Below are positions 12,346-23,460 of a stretch of 64,000 bases of DNA, piece by piece. The stretch is from Sipunculus nudus (taxonomy: Eukaryota > Annelida > Sipuncula > Golfingiida > Sipunculidae): assembly GCA_026874595.1 (NCBI GenBank), contig CM049309.1:28957033-29021032 (forward strand), in the 5' to 3' direction. The number at the start of each line of letters is the position of its first letter. Within the stretch, counting starts at the first letter, position 1. The notes beneath the pieces were generated by a model. The model saw nothing but the letters and a program-made list of their open reading frames with translations, had not been told where the DNA came from and made no database searches. A program made the translations under genes and the position numbers.

Positions 12346-12918
12346 TTGCATAATACAGGCATAATAACCAATATATTCGTATAGGGCCAGAGGTGGCGGA
12401 GCTGGGGGGGGGGCCCACCCCCCCCCCCCCCACTTTTTTCAAGCAAGCCCTTTTGAAAATTTTATAAAAAAATGTTCGTTCACTGACAATGGTCTTAGTC
12501 TATATATATAAACTATATATACATACAAAGAGGCAAAAGGCAGTTAGTGCCAGTGCTTCCTTATCAGAACTTCTATCATCACACTCTGATACAAATACCT
12601 ACAGGAGATTAATTAATCAAGGTGTCACTGGTCAGGCCAGGGCTCCCAAGGCTGTGATGCTGAGACCCTTGGTCCTTGTCCCGGTCATACTCCATGTGAG
12701 AGTGTCCAGATCGAAAGGCTATATATTTTCATGGACTGGCTTGCTTGCTGGTCAGTCACAGCTTGAAACGAGGACAGTTAGCTTTGCTGTGTTTTGATGG
12801 GAAGTGGCAGCCAACAAGAAGAGAAAGATTACAGATTACTTTGGAAAAGCTTCAGATGTCACTTATTACCAAGTAAGCTGTGTAAAATTATACGAGTGTA
12901 GTAGACCATTATTGTATT

Positions 12919-13100
12919 CAGGGACGGATCCAGGATTCTGGCAAGGAGAGGGTACAACCCAGGAAATCTTAAAAACCTAAAAAAAGGCCCTCTGGTCCAG
13001 AAAGGAGGGGGTCCTGGTCACTTAATTGTGTATGAAACCCTAAAAAAAAGATAGTTTCGGTTCAAAAAGGGGGTGGATGCCCCCTCTGGATCCACCACTG
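12919..13100. mobile_element. MITE, 182 bp, with GTATT target duplications
   Basis: It starts CAGGGACGGATCCAGG and ends TGGATCCACCACTG; the two are inverted repeats around GGATCCA. It is flanked by GTATT at 12,914-12,918 and GTATT at 13,101-13,105, a perfect 5-bp target duplication. The interior is G-rich and A-rich with no coding capacity. The superfamily is not assigned. Confidence 0.8.
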
Positions 13101-14479
13101 GTATTAAAGAAACACTTTAAAATATCATGGTAGGAATACATGGGCTGAATTTTCAAATCTATACATATAACAGAATTAAATGTGTTAAAAGTTTTCGATA
13201 TATTATGTATATAAAGTCACTGAATTTGGACTCCACATATTCTACAATTAAAAACATATAATCTCAAGATTTGGAAATGCACAAGCAAGTTATTGAAACT
13301 AAATACAAGCTTTTATTAAAGGCACAAGGATTTATAAGAATTTTCTTCATTTTCTTAGCTGTCCTGTGTTCAATTTTTATAGTCATTCTCCGAATAAACT
13401 GAACAGATCTCAGTCATTGCTGAGGAGTAACCTGATTAGGTGAACATGAAATTAGTGGATTTATGTTGCCTTGAACAGGAACTGTTGTATTATATTGTGC
13501 AGAATTGAACAAAAAAATTAATTTAATATTTCTGTGTATTAGGATATGCAATACTTATTTTTTTTCTTTTGAAACTGTGCTCAACATAAATTTGCTTATC
13601 CAATGTTCTATTGAGTATTGTGTGATATGTTTAGTTAAATGTGAAAGATACTGTCTTAAACTGTGATGAACATGTACATACGGGTTTAATATGTACTGAT
13701 CTGGAAATAATAGGCCTAATGCTGATCTTAGCCGAATGTACACATGGCTTGCGAGAGAAAGTTTATTGATAATAAACAATTTTAAATTATTTATTTTAAT
13801 TTTTAATTTTGAACCACATTTATATTAAAATTTAAATACAGGAACAAGCTATAATTCAGCTACATTCTTTAATTCTATTGGTTTCAATTTTAGGATCTTT
13901 ACTCAAAATGTTGGGAATCCTGGGACTTTTATGGAATTTTTCTGGAGTGATAGGGTAATGCCAAATGAACCATCCAAATGGGGATTTGGTATTGTAAAGA
14001 TCATGGTGTGGGTATGCTATCCCTTCTTTTATAGTGAAGTATTATAGAACCCGAGTAATATTAACAGATGAAAAAATGTTGTTAAAGTAATATTAATAGA
14101 TAGATAGAAGTAATAGTGAGTAATGGAAACCCCGTACATTACCATAGCCGCAGGAGGGGGGGGGGGGGGGGGCAGCCCCCTGTGATCTTAGCATTCTTAG
14201 GCAAAAAAAAAGTGTTGGCAGTGTTTGCAAGAAAGTTCAATTTGACTGGTGACTATCACTCAGTTACCCTTAAGCCACGTAAATTATTGAGAGCTTATAT
14301 TATAAAAAATACCCATAAATGCCAATTTATAGCATGTATTTTTTAAAAAAATTTTCCACACCATGGGAGGGGGATTCCCCCTCTCACACCCTCCCCCTTA
14401 GGGTGCTAAGATCCCTCATTATGGTTCGCTCTGACAAAGCATTTACTGCCCCCCCCCCCCCCGACTTTGCACAGGCTAT

Positions 14480-14482
<3 letters not shown>

Positions 14483-14530
<48 letters not shown>
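14483..14530. repeat. (AT)n microsatellite
   Basis: 24 uninterrupted AT dinucleotides, flanked by C-runs at about 14,449-14,462 and about 14,580. Confidence 0.97.
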
Positions 14531-14533
<3 letters not shown>

Positions 14534-14639
14534 TTACTTATTGTGCTGTTGATAATTTCTTCTGAACACGGTGCCCCGCCCCCCCCCCCCCCCTTCTAAA
14601 ATCGTTCCGCCACCTCTGGCCTATTGTTCTGCAGGTATG

Positions 14640-15358
14640 GGAGATTTATGCCTGCGGTCCGCCTGTAGCCGTGACAACCCGACTCAGAAGTAAATCGGAT
14701 AATTGGGCTGGTAAGCCTACTCGAGTCGTGATACTATATAGTCCGGGGCTTACTCCATGTCCCCAACACTCTGCAGACCTCCTCAGCACTCATCACCACA
14801 CGTGTAGTATAACTGCACGAAACGGTTGCCGACAAGGGGCGCTATATTCGGGCTCATACTCCCTAACGTACATGTAGCCTCTAGAAATGTCGCAGAAAAT
14901 GTCCTAGTGACTAGACATTTCGACATATCCATACATCCCCCACGTACTGGAGCCCTTCATAATGTCGCATGTAATGACCCAGTGACTACCATTTACACAT
15001 ACTGGACCAGCGCCGATTGGCGGCCCTTGGACTATAAGAATATCAGTGAACATATTTGTAGCATTTTGTCGTATGATTTGTCATTTTTTATGATTATATA
15101 TAAAATATTAATATATTTATATATGCATACATTATAGATATAATTATAAGTAGCAAACAGGCACCAATGGGCGGCGCTTGGAATAACAGTGGACATATTT
15201 ATAACAAAAGTGTCGTATGAGATATTATTATACGTCGATTATATATAATATTTATGTATGTATATGTATATGGATATGTGCATCTGTATGCATATAAGGA
15301 ACAAGATATATCAATATATACATAACTTCTCGTGATACAATCCCGACCACCTGTGCTC

Positions 15359-15389
<31 letters not shown>

Positions 15390-16035
15390 ATATGTCCCAG
15401 AAGATGTCCCAGTACTCAAGATTGGTACTCTAAACAGGCACCGATAGGCGGCGCTTCGAAGGTAAAATTAACAATGAAATGCTTTAATAACAATATGTCG
15501 TATGAAATGTTATCATTAAATGATTATACATATTATATATATATATGATGAACTACATATCTAAATTTATATATAACCTCCAATGATACGTCTCCCACCA
15601 CCTGGAGCTCTCCGAAATGTCGCAGATAATGTCCCAGACATTAGACATTTAGACATTTCCTGTACGGGCCGAGCTTGGTACTAGTCGCATACCGGTAGGC
15701 GGCGCTTGGACTATAAGAATAACAGTGGACATATTTATAACAAAGTATCGTATGAGCTATTAATTAATAAATGATTATATATAATATTTATATAGGTATA
15801 TACTTATATGCATATCTGTATTTACATAAAGAACTACATATATTAATAACCGTTCCAGATGTCGCCGAAAATGTCATAGTACCAGAGACATTTCGACACT
15901 TGACGCTCTGGTTTGAGTTTGGTATTACACCAGCGCCTGTAGGGGTTTTATTTAATTGAAAGAAAAAAACGGGAACGTCATTCATATATGAAGTTATCAA
16001 TGGAAATAGGGAACAGTGGAATAATAATAATTATT

Positions 16036-16067
<32 letters not shown>

Positions 16068-16745
16068 ACATATCTTATGCATTTAAATATCAAAAAGATA
16101 TTTTAATATATAGATAACTTCACGTGGTACATCCCCCAACTCCTGCAGCCCTCCAAAATGTCACTGAAAATGTCCCAGTGACTCGATATTTCCTGCTCCG
16201 GTCGAGATGGTTACTAGACAGCACCGATATGCCGCGCTTGGACTGTAAGAACATTAATAAACCTTTTCAATAGCAATTAATATATCGTACGAAATATTAT
16301 TATTAAAGGATTATATTATTAATTTATAAAATAATGTACCACATATATAAATATTTACATAACCTCTCGTGACACGTCTCCTTCCCCCTCGAGGCCTCCG
16401 AAATGTCGCAGAAAATGTCCCAGTTATTCAGACATTTCCACTTTCCGCCCTCTACTTGTGAATGGTATAGCCTACTAAACGGACGCCTATCTTGGACTGT
16501 ACGAATGACAATGAACTTTTTTAATGCTTGTGTCGTCTGCAACATTATTATGACAGAATTATATCTAAAATTTATATATATATATACACATAACTTCTCG
16601 TGATACATCCCCCCCCCCCCTGGAGCCCACCGAAATGTCACAGAAAATGTCCCAGGGACTAGACACTTCAACATTTCCCGCTTGGGCCGGGATTGTTACT
16701 AGACCGGGCCTCGATTTAGGCGGCGCTTGGACTGGTAGAACATGC
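14640..16745 (+). repeat. Divergent ~250-bp tandem array, about 8 units
   Basis: The block GGCGGCGCTTGGACTATAAG, intact or degraded, recurs near 15,012, 15,170, 15,446, 15,697, 16,229, 16,484 and 16,718. Spacing is mostly 235-275 bp. Each unit also has a CCGAAATGTCGCAGAAAATG block and an AT-rich segment with TA runs of variable length. Units have diverged, so the array is old. No coding function seen. Confidence 0.75.
15360..15389. repeat. Poly-C tract, 30 bases
   Basis: Uninterrupted C homopolymer inside the ~250-bp array, where other units have the CCCACCACCTGG block. Confidence 0.95.
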
Positions 16746-16829
16746 AGTGGCTTATGCAGGATATGAAAATAGAGGGGGCGCAGCCCTAAAGTCGGGAAAG
16801 GGGGCTGTTCTGCGTCTTTTAAACATGTC

Positions 16830-16830
<1 letters not shown>

Positions 16831-16900
<70 letters not shown>
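16831..16900. repeat. (TA)n microsatellite
   Basis: 35 TA dinucleotides. Just upstream, CAGTGGCTTATGCAGGATAT at 16,746 followed by a G-rich patch resembles a DNA-transposon edge. Confidence 0.95.
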
Positions 16901-16905
<5 letters not shown>

Positions 16906-17976
16906 AAACAACACTGTTACATATATATTAATAAATCATTTTTTTTTAAAATTATATTGATATTCCACAAAGCCCTATCAGTAGGAAGCAAGCATATTTA
17001 GGCCTATACTTGTTTGAATACACTGCGTGGCTGTTACATTGTCTCCTATACTAAACATATCCAATATTGTTAGTTCGTGCATAATTATTATGATTATTAT
17101 ATGTAATTTTGTAAGGTAACCAGTTCAAATTGTTTATTATGTTAACCGTGGGACCCTCATCTTTATGTAATGTATTAATTGACCAACAACAAAAAAACAT
17201 GCATCAATAAGTGTAGTGTTGTAACTTAATTGTCAGGATTAAGTTCAAGATGGTCAGCACACATGTAAAAGAACTTAAATGGATTAACTATTATATGTCC
17301 CTGAATCTGTCAAAAGGTACTACATCTATTTTTCATGTAATGCCTCTGATAATGATTTCCATAATATAGGTTTTCGTAGATAAATTATTTTTGCAGCAAT
17401 TTAGTTCGAACTATAGCCAGTTGGAGTTAAAAAGAAATAAAGATAGTCTGACCTGAGGTAATTAATCTACATAAACACAAGAAATATTAGAAGTGAAAAT
17501 ACTCATTTACTGTTATTTGCATACTATTTTCAGATTTATATTATTATTGAAAATTTAGCTTTCAGACATAAAGCCTGGCCATCTAGCCCCAGTGACAATA
17601 GCTGGGTATTTAGAGGTGATTTTAATTACCCCAGAATCAAGAAACCGGAATCTTTCATAAAAACTCTTGGTGTATTCCAGGGTACATTTTAAAAATGAGG
17701 CATAGCAAGCGTCTAGTAGAAGTACAAATAGCTTGCATGGACTGTTTAACAGTTTTTGGCCATGCACCATTATGTTACAGTACAATCATAGGTAAGTATA
17801 TAATCTCTTCACTGTTCAGATTTATTTAAGAAATTTTCAAAGTCTGACACTCTTTACATTTACATTTCAGACAATATCTTGCTAAGCTTTTGTTCTTTCT
17901 TCACAAAATTTCAACAAATCAACAAAACTAGTTTTTCTTTAGGTCAATAGAAACCTTTAGAACTGATAATAAATAT
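16901..17976. other. AT-rich DNA, one weak exon candidate
   Basis: Mostly featureless. A polypyrimidine-AG acceptor-like site ends at 17,533 and is followed by 52 open codons to a TAA at 17,690. The encoded peptide (for example NSWVFRGDFNYPRIKKPESF) matches nothing I recognise. A GTAAGTAT donor-like site lies near 17,792. Not enough to call a gene. Confidence 0.3.
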
Positions 17977-18220
17977 TGTAATAAGAGGTACAATAAAATA
18001 GCTCCAGTTTGCGAGTCCTCTCGCGGAATATCAATACCAGTCATGCGAGCCCTCTCGCAAGCTATCAGTTACTGCCATGTGGGGTTCCCCGCCTCCGGAC
18101 CCCACCCCGCCAGCCCACGAGTTTTGGATGTACCCTCGTGTCTGCACGGACGTAATCTGGTCGAGTTTCTCCCGCTGCGCCCTCCGGACAACGGAACATC
18201 TGAACGAACGCTATATTATT
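17977..18220 (+). repeat. 5' LTR of element A, left part
   Basis: Starts TGTAATAAGAGGTACAATAA and matches 29,953-30,196 with three differences noted by eye. It stops at CTATATTATT, where the H1 element enters. Confidence 0.93.
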
Positions 18221-18859
18221 GTATCCCCAGACAAAGTCGGGGGATACTATGTTTTCATACCGGTCCCGCCGCCGCCGCCGCATATAAATCTTGTTGGCGC
18301 GATAACACAAAAAATATTTCACGGAACTTTACCAAACTTGGTATATGTATAGATATGGGTAAGAGGACGATGCCTATTTAAAATGAGGTTATGACCTTTA
18401 CTAGGAGAGTGTCCTTGACCTTGAATAGATCCAATTTTGGGGAAAATCACACAAATTCTTTAATATCTCAAGAAATCTTGCATGGATTTATCCAAAAATC
18501 AAGTTGATGGAAGATCATGGATAGGGTTGTCATGTTCCAGAAACTGGTGGCGCCACCTATTATTCTTTACTTGTTTTCATGCCGTTTAATACCCCCAAAA
18601 TTGCCACCTTACAGTACTGTGAGCATTATAAGTCAAAAACTAATGGACAGATTTCTTTTATATTATGCATATACATAGGTATGGGTTATGGGATGATGTT
18701 TATTTAAATTGGGGTCATGACCTTTCCTATGATAGTGGCCTTGACCTTGAATATTGCCATATATGGTAAAAATCACACACCTTTTATGATATCTCCAGTG
18801 TTGATAGCCATATGGATTTCAAACATGACTTATGTCTTACTAAAGTAAGAACCCTATAG

Positions 18860-21430
18860 GTTCTAGGGTCATGAGGTCAAAGGTCAAGGTCACTGGACTG
18901 GCATTTTAAAAGATACTGTGGATGCATTTTAAGCCAAACTTTCATCCCAGGTCTTCCATCTTGAATATATAGCTCACTTGCCAATAGTGGATGATCCATA
19001 TAAATTTTGGGGTCACAAGGTCAAAGGTCAAGGCCACAGGAGCTATCTGTCCAAAAATTAGTTTCTGGATGATAATTCCTGCTTTTATTGATGTATTGAT
19101 TTCAAATTTGACTTATATATGTCCCATTGAAAAAGCAAAACTCCAATTGATTTTGGGGTCATGAGGTCAAAGGTCAAGGTCACAGGACACATCTTTAAAA
19201 AGATTGTGGATGCATTTTCAGCCAAACATTTCATCTCAGACCTTTCATCTTGCACATATAAGTCATCTGTTAATAGAGGAAGACCCCTATCAATTTTGAG
19301 GTCACATGGTCAAAGGTGAAGGTCACAGGAGCCATCTGTCAAAAATTAGTTTCTGGATGATAATTCCTTCTTTTATTGATGTATGGATTTCAAACTTGAC
19401 TTGTATTTGACACATTGGAAAAGCAAGACCCGAATTGATTTTGGGGTCATGAGGTCAAAGGTCAAGGTCACAGGAAACCTCTTTAAAAAGGTTGTGGATG
19501 CAATTTCACCCAAATAATTCATCTCAGTCCTTCATCTTGCACATATAGTTCACCTGCTAAGAGTGGAAGACCCCTATCAATTTTGAGGTCACAAGATCAA
19601 AGGTGAAGGTCACAGGAGCCCTCTGTCCAAAAATTAGTTTCTGGATGATAATTCCTGCTTTTATTGATGTATGGATTTCAAACTTGACTTGTATATGTCC
19701 CATTGGAAAAGCAAGACCTGAATTGATTTTGGGGTCCAGAGGTCAACGGTCAAGGTCACAGGATACATCTTTAAAAAGATGTGGATGCATTTTCAGCCAA
19801 ACATTTCATCTTAGATCTTTCATCTTGCACATATAGTTCACCTGCCAAGAGAGGAAGAACCCTATCAATTTTGAGGTCACATGGTCAAAGGTGAAGGTCA
19901 CAGGAGCCATCTGTCCAAAAATTAGTTTCTGGATGATAATTCCTTCTTTTATTGATGTATGGATTTCAAACTTGACTTGTATTTGACCCATTGGAAAAGC
20001 AAGACCCGAATTGATTTTGGGTTCATGAGGTCAAAGGTCAAGGTCACAGGACACATCTTTATAAAGATTGTGGATGCATTTTCAGCCAAACAATTCATCT
20101 CAGATCTTTCATCTTGCACATATAGTTCACCTGCCAAGAGTGAAAAACCCCTATCAATTTTGAGGTCACAAGGTCAAAGGTGAAGGTCACAGGAGCCATC
20201 TGTCCAAAAATTAGTTTCTGGATGATAATTCCTGCTTTTATTGATGTATGGTTTTCAAACTTGACTTGTATATGTCCCATTGGAAAAGCAAGACCAAAAT
20301 TGATTTTGGGGTCATGAGGTCAGTGGTCAAGGTCACAGGACACATCTTTAAAAAGATCAAAGGTCACAGGAGCCCTCTGTCCAAAAATTAGTTTCTGGAT
20401 GATAATTCCTGCTTTTATTGATGTATGGATTTCAAACTTGACTTGTATATGTCCCATTGGAAAAGCAAGACCTGAACTGATTTTGGGGTCCAGAGGTCAA
20501 AGGTCAAGGTCACAGGACACATCTTTAAAAAGATGTGGATGCATTTTCAGCCAAACATTTCATCTTAGATCTTTCATCTTGCACATATAGTTCACCTGCC
20601 AAGAGAGGAAGAACCCTATCAATTTTGAGGTCACATGGTCAAAGGTGAAGGTCACAGGAGCCATCTGTCCAAAAATTAGTTTCTGGATGATAATTCCTTC
20701 TTTTATTGATGTATGGATTTCAAACTTGACTTGTATTTGACCCATTGGAAAAGCAAGACCCGAATTAATTTTGGGTTCATGAGGTCAAAGGTCAAGGTCA
20801 CAGGACACATCTTTATAAAGATTGTGGATGCATTTTCAGCCAAACAATTCATCTCAGATCTTTCATCTTGCACATATAGTTCACCTGCCAAGAGTGAAAA
20901 ACCCCTATCAATTTTGAGGTCACAAGGTCAAAGGTGAAGGTCACAGGAGCCATCTGTCCAAAAATTAGTTTCTGGATGATAATTCCTGCTTTTATTGATG
21001 TATGGTTTTCAAACTTGACTTGTATATGTCCCATTGGAAAAGCAAGACCAAAATTGATTTTGGGGTCATGAGGTCAAAGGTCAAGGTCACAGGACACATC
21101 TTTAAAAAGATGTGGATGTATTTTCAGCCAAACATTTCATCTCAGATCTTCCATCTTGCACATATAGTTCTCCTGCCAAGAGAGGAAGAAAACTATCAAT
21201 TTAAGGTCACAAGGTCAAAGGTGAAGGTCACAGGAGCCACCTGTATAAAAAAAAATTAGTTTCTGGATGATCATTCCTGCTTTATTGATGTATAGATTTC
21301 AAACTTGACTTGCATATGTCCCATTGGAAAAGCAAGACCCAAATTGATTTTGGGGTCATGAGGTCAGTGGTCAAGGTCACAGGACACATCTTTAAAAAGA
21401 TCAAGGTCACAGGACCAACATCTTCAACAA
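18860..21430 (+). repeat. 288-bp DR1 tandem array in H1 copy c
   Basis: GAGGTCAAAGGTCAAGGTCA recurs near 18,870, 19,158, 19,447, 20,026, 20,491, 20,780 and 21,069, with variant copies near 19,736, 20,314 and 21,358. A second half-unit has AGGTCAAAGGTGAAGGTCAC. The spacing is 288-290 bp except at the duplication junction near 20,350. About eight units keep a perfect AGGTCA-A-AGGTCA. Confidence 0.9.
19603..21105 (+). repeat. Recent ~754-bp tandem duplication inside the array
   Basis: About 19,610-20,350 repeats at about 20,364-21,105 with only a few differences (for example AACGGTCA versus AAAGGTCA, GAATTGAT versus GAATTAAT). The junction lies near AAAAAGATCAAAGGTCACAG. The same motif, AAAAAGATCAAGGTCACAGG, recurs at about 21,397, suggesting unequal exchange at short repeats. 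Confidence 0.85.
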
Positions 21431-21572
21431 GATTGTGGATTGTTAGATGGAAGAAACAATAAATATGCCAAGTGTCAGTATATGCTGCTAAAAATGGGGG
21501 TCTGTTCTTAAAAGGGGGGGGGGGGCCAACTATGTCTGGGGATACTCTGGCACCTGCGGTGCCAAGAAATGT

Positions 21573-21675
21573 CTCGTTCTATTTCCCCTTGCCACCCAAT
21601 CCATGCCTCACTTCACCTGTTCCACTCTGATTTTGGCAGATACATGTAGTCGCTTGTCAACTACCAATATTCTAG
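21573..21675. other. Unassigned 103-bp filler between H1 copy c and the LTR
   Basis: Not present in the 3' LTR or at the end of H1 copy b. It ends ATTCTAG immediately before TTATAAAC. It may be the true end of a longer H1 variant (CTAG fits a Helitron-like CTRR end) or separate filler DNA. Confidence 0.4.
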
Positions 21676-21756
21676 TTATAAACATTACTTTGACACATAA
21701 ACTGTGACCCGCCGGACATTATATACAATTGAACTGTTCATTACCATATTGTGTCA
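21676..21756 (+). repeat. 5' LTR of element A, right part
   Basis: Resumes at TTATAAACATTACTTTG and ends ATTGTGTCA, matching 30,195-30,275 with one difference. TATAAA at 21,677-21,682 is a TATA-like motif immediately downstream of the inserted H1 segment. Confidence 0.92.
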
Positions 21757-21780
21757 ACTGATAACAGAAGTGGGGTGATC
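21757..21780 (+). promoter_or_regulatory. Probable primer-binding site region of element A
   Basis: ACTGATAACAGAAGTGGGGT follows the LTR end directly. AGAAGTGGGG resembles the complement of leucine-type tRNA 3' ends used by some retroelements, but the usual TGG start is not at the LTR edge. The primer assignment is weak. Confidence 0.35.
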
Positions 21781-23460
21781 AAATAATCTCAGGAAATATA
21801 AAAAGAAATCAACGGTAGGCCAGCGACCTGGTGAGTAGAAGTCTACTTTTGCATGAGAAGTTTATATCACCATATTTATAAAGCTTCTTAAGCGAAATCG
21901 TTCGCTACGAAACAACTTGCGAATTAATTTCGCGAGACGTAACAAGTGATTAAAGCTCCAGCAGCGAAAAATCATTCGCTGAACGGACTAAAGCTACTGA
22001 TACAGCTGCATGAAAACTCGCCCTAACGGGGGTATATCTGCCACAAAGTTTCATTAGTGTTGGCCAATATCTCGCCACCGTTGTACATTTATAATAAAAA
22101 GTTAAATCTGATATAATTCTGGGACCTAAAACAAACAAACTAAGCACTCAGTGGATATAACGGGTTTTGTGAAGTGTACGGCAGGGGTATCAACATTCCG
22201 CTAGCTTCAAGTTAACGCGAGAAGCAAACTCGCTGTCATCAACATTCTGTCCTGACAAAAACAATCAGTGAGACGTTGGACAGCCGTCTGACCTGCAGGC
22301 GAAAGGCCGGCGACGATACACAGCACACCGCGAAGGCCATACGCAGCCAAGTTCAGCGTAGACGAGATAACGGTACTATAGTACTTAACGGCCCCGACAT
22401 TTCTGTGACAAGTGACTGTTCGTACGTCGGGCCGTGTCAAAGGTTACTTGGACTGCGTCTGTTGTATACAAAAGCGTGAGATCTGCCTTCCGGCACTGGA
22501 AAGTGCGAGTTAACGAGATTACTGTGTTGACATTGCTCGGTACGACCGCCCCCTCCCCTGGCGAAACCGCACACAGAGAACATTGTAACGTTAGACTCGC
22601 TGTCACGTGCGGACCTTCCTCTTTAGAAGACAAAAAGTTGATCGATAGTGAATAAATTTGATTGTGTAAATTAGCTTTGATCAGTTGATCATTTGATTGA
22701 TTTGATTGATTTTTTATTGATTAATCAAACTGAATTCGGCTGAAATTTGTTGATTATGAATTGCATTAATTAATTGGATTAATTAATATTTAATTAATTG
22801 GTTAATTGTTCTTGAATTAATTAATTAGATTGATGTGAATAAGTTATTGTTCGATTGATTTTTGATCAATTAATTGGATCTGATTGATTAATTTTTAATT
22901 AATCGATTTATTGATTTTAGATTGATTGTTTAGATTGGATGATTTAATTTTTAAATGTTTAATTGAATGATTTTGCATAAATTAATTGAATTGAATTGAT
23001 CTGAATAGATTGATTAATTTTAATTAGTTCATTATTTTTTTGATTAATTGATTTTATTGATTTATTCACTTTTATTTATTCGTCTTCATTTTTTGAAAAA
23101 TCGATAATTTGACATCTACAAAATCCTTACGGTTGCTTATATTTGCTATTCTGTGCTTTCCCTCGAGTGAATTGTTTCATGTTCACTCCCTGCTGAATAC
23201 ATCGTTTAGTGTACTCAGTTGACCGTTTGGCGTCATTCACATCATCCAGTAACAAGTATATTTGTTTGGTAATAGCATTGTAGTGCGCTAGTAAAATCAA
23301 ACTTGAAGAAATTCCGTCAATAAATAAATCAACACTCTTTATTAATTCCATCATAAGTATTGTAAAGCAACCAAGAAAAATTTTATATTTTTGATTGGCG
23401 ACTTTTGCAAGCAACAGTGAGCAACAGTGAGTGTTTCGATCGTCAGTAATAATAATCAAA
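21781..23460 (+). other. Leader of element A, including a GATT/TTAA low-complexity stretch
   Basis: About 1.7 kb lies between the PBS region and gag with no protein-like frame. From about 22,672 to 23,105 it is dominated by TTGATTGATT and AATTAATT words, unlike the rest of the element. This may be a slippage-expanded region or an insertion. The leader is long for a Ty3/gypsy element. Confidence 0.6.

Larger units (their letters stand above)
12383..14622. mobile_element. Possible hAT-like DNA transposon relic with GGCCAGAGGTGGCGGA ends
   Basis: GGCCAGAGGTGGCGGA at about 12,386 is answered by its reverse complement TCCGCCACCTCTGGCC at about 14,606, each next to a long G- or C-run. At about 12,815-12,866 one frame reads KKRKITDYFGKAS-like residues followed by a GTAAGC donor-like site. 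This resembles the N-terminus of some hAT-type transposases, but I see no zinc finger, catalytic core or dimerisation domain. I could not find matching 8-bp target duplications. Nested inside are a MITE (12,919-13,100) and a (TA)n tract. The pairing of the two ends as one element is an inference. Confidence 0.35.
18219..21572 (+). mobile_element. H1 family non-autonomous element, copy c, inserted in the LTR of element A
   Basis: Starts TTGTATCCCCAGACAAAGTC with the left hairpin and GCCGCCGCC patch. It then has one GGTGGCGCCACC site (about 18,546), the 288-bp DR1 array, the inverted partner ACTATGTCTGGGGATAC (about 21,528-21,544) and the terminal hairpin CTGGCACC-TGC-GGTGCC. The unsplit 3' LTR shows the empty site as CTATATTATTATAAAC. 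In the 5' LTR the left arm ends ...ATTATT and the right arm resumes TTATAAAC, so only TT is shared. Insertion therefore made no target duplication, or at most 2 bp, which fits Helitron-like rather than cut-and-paste transposition. Homology with copy b ends at 21,572; about 103 more bases separate it from the LTR. No protein is encoded. Confidence 0.8.
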
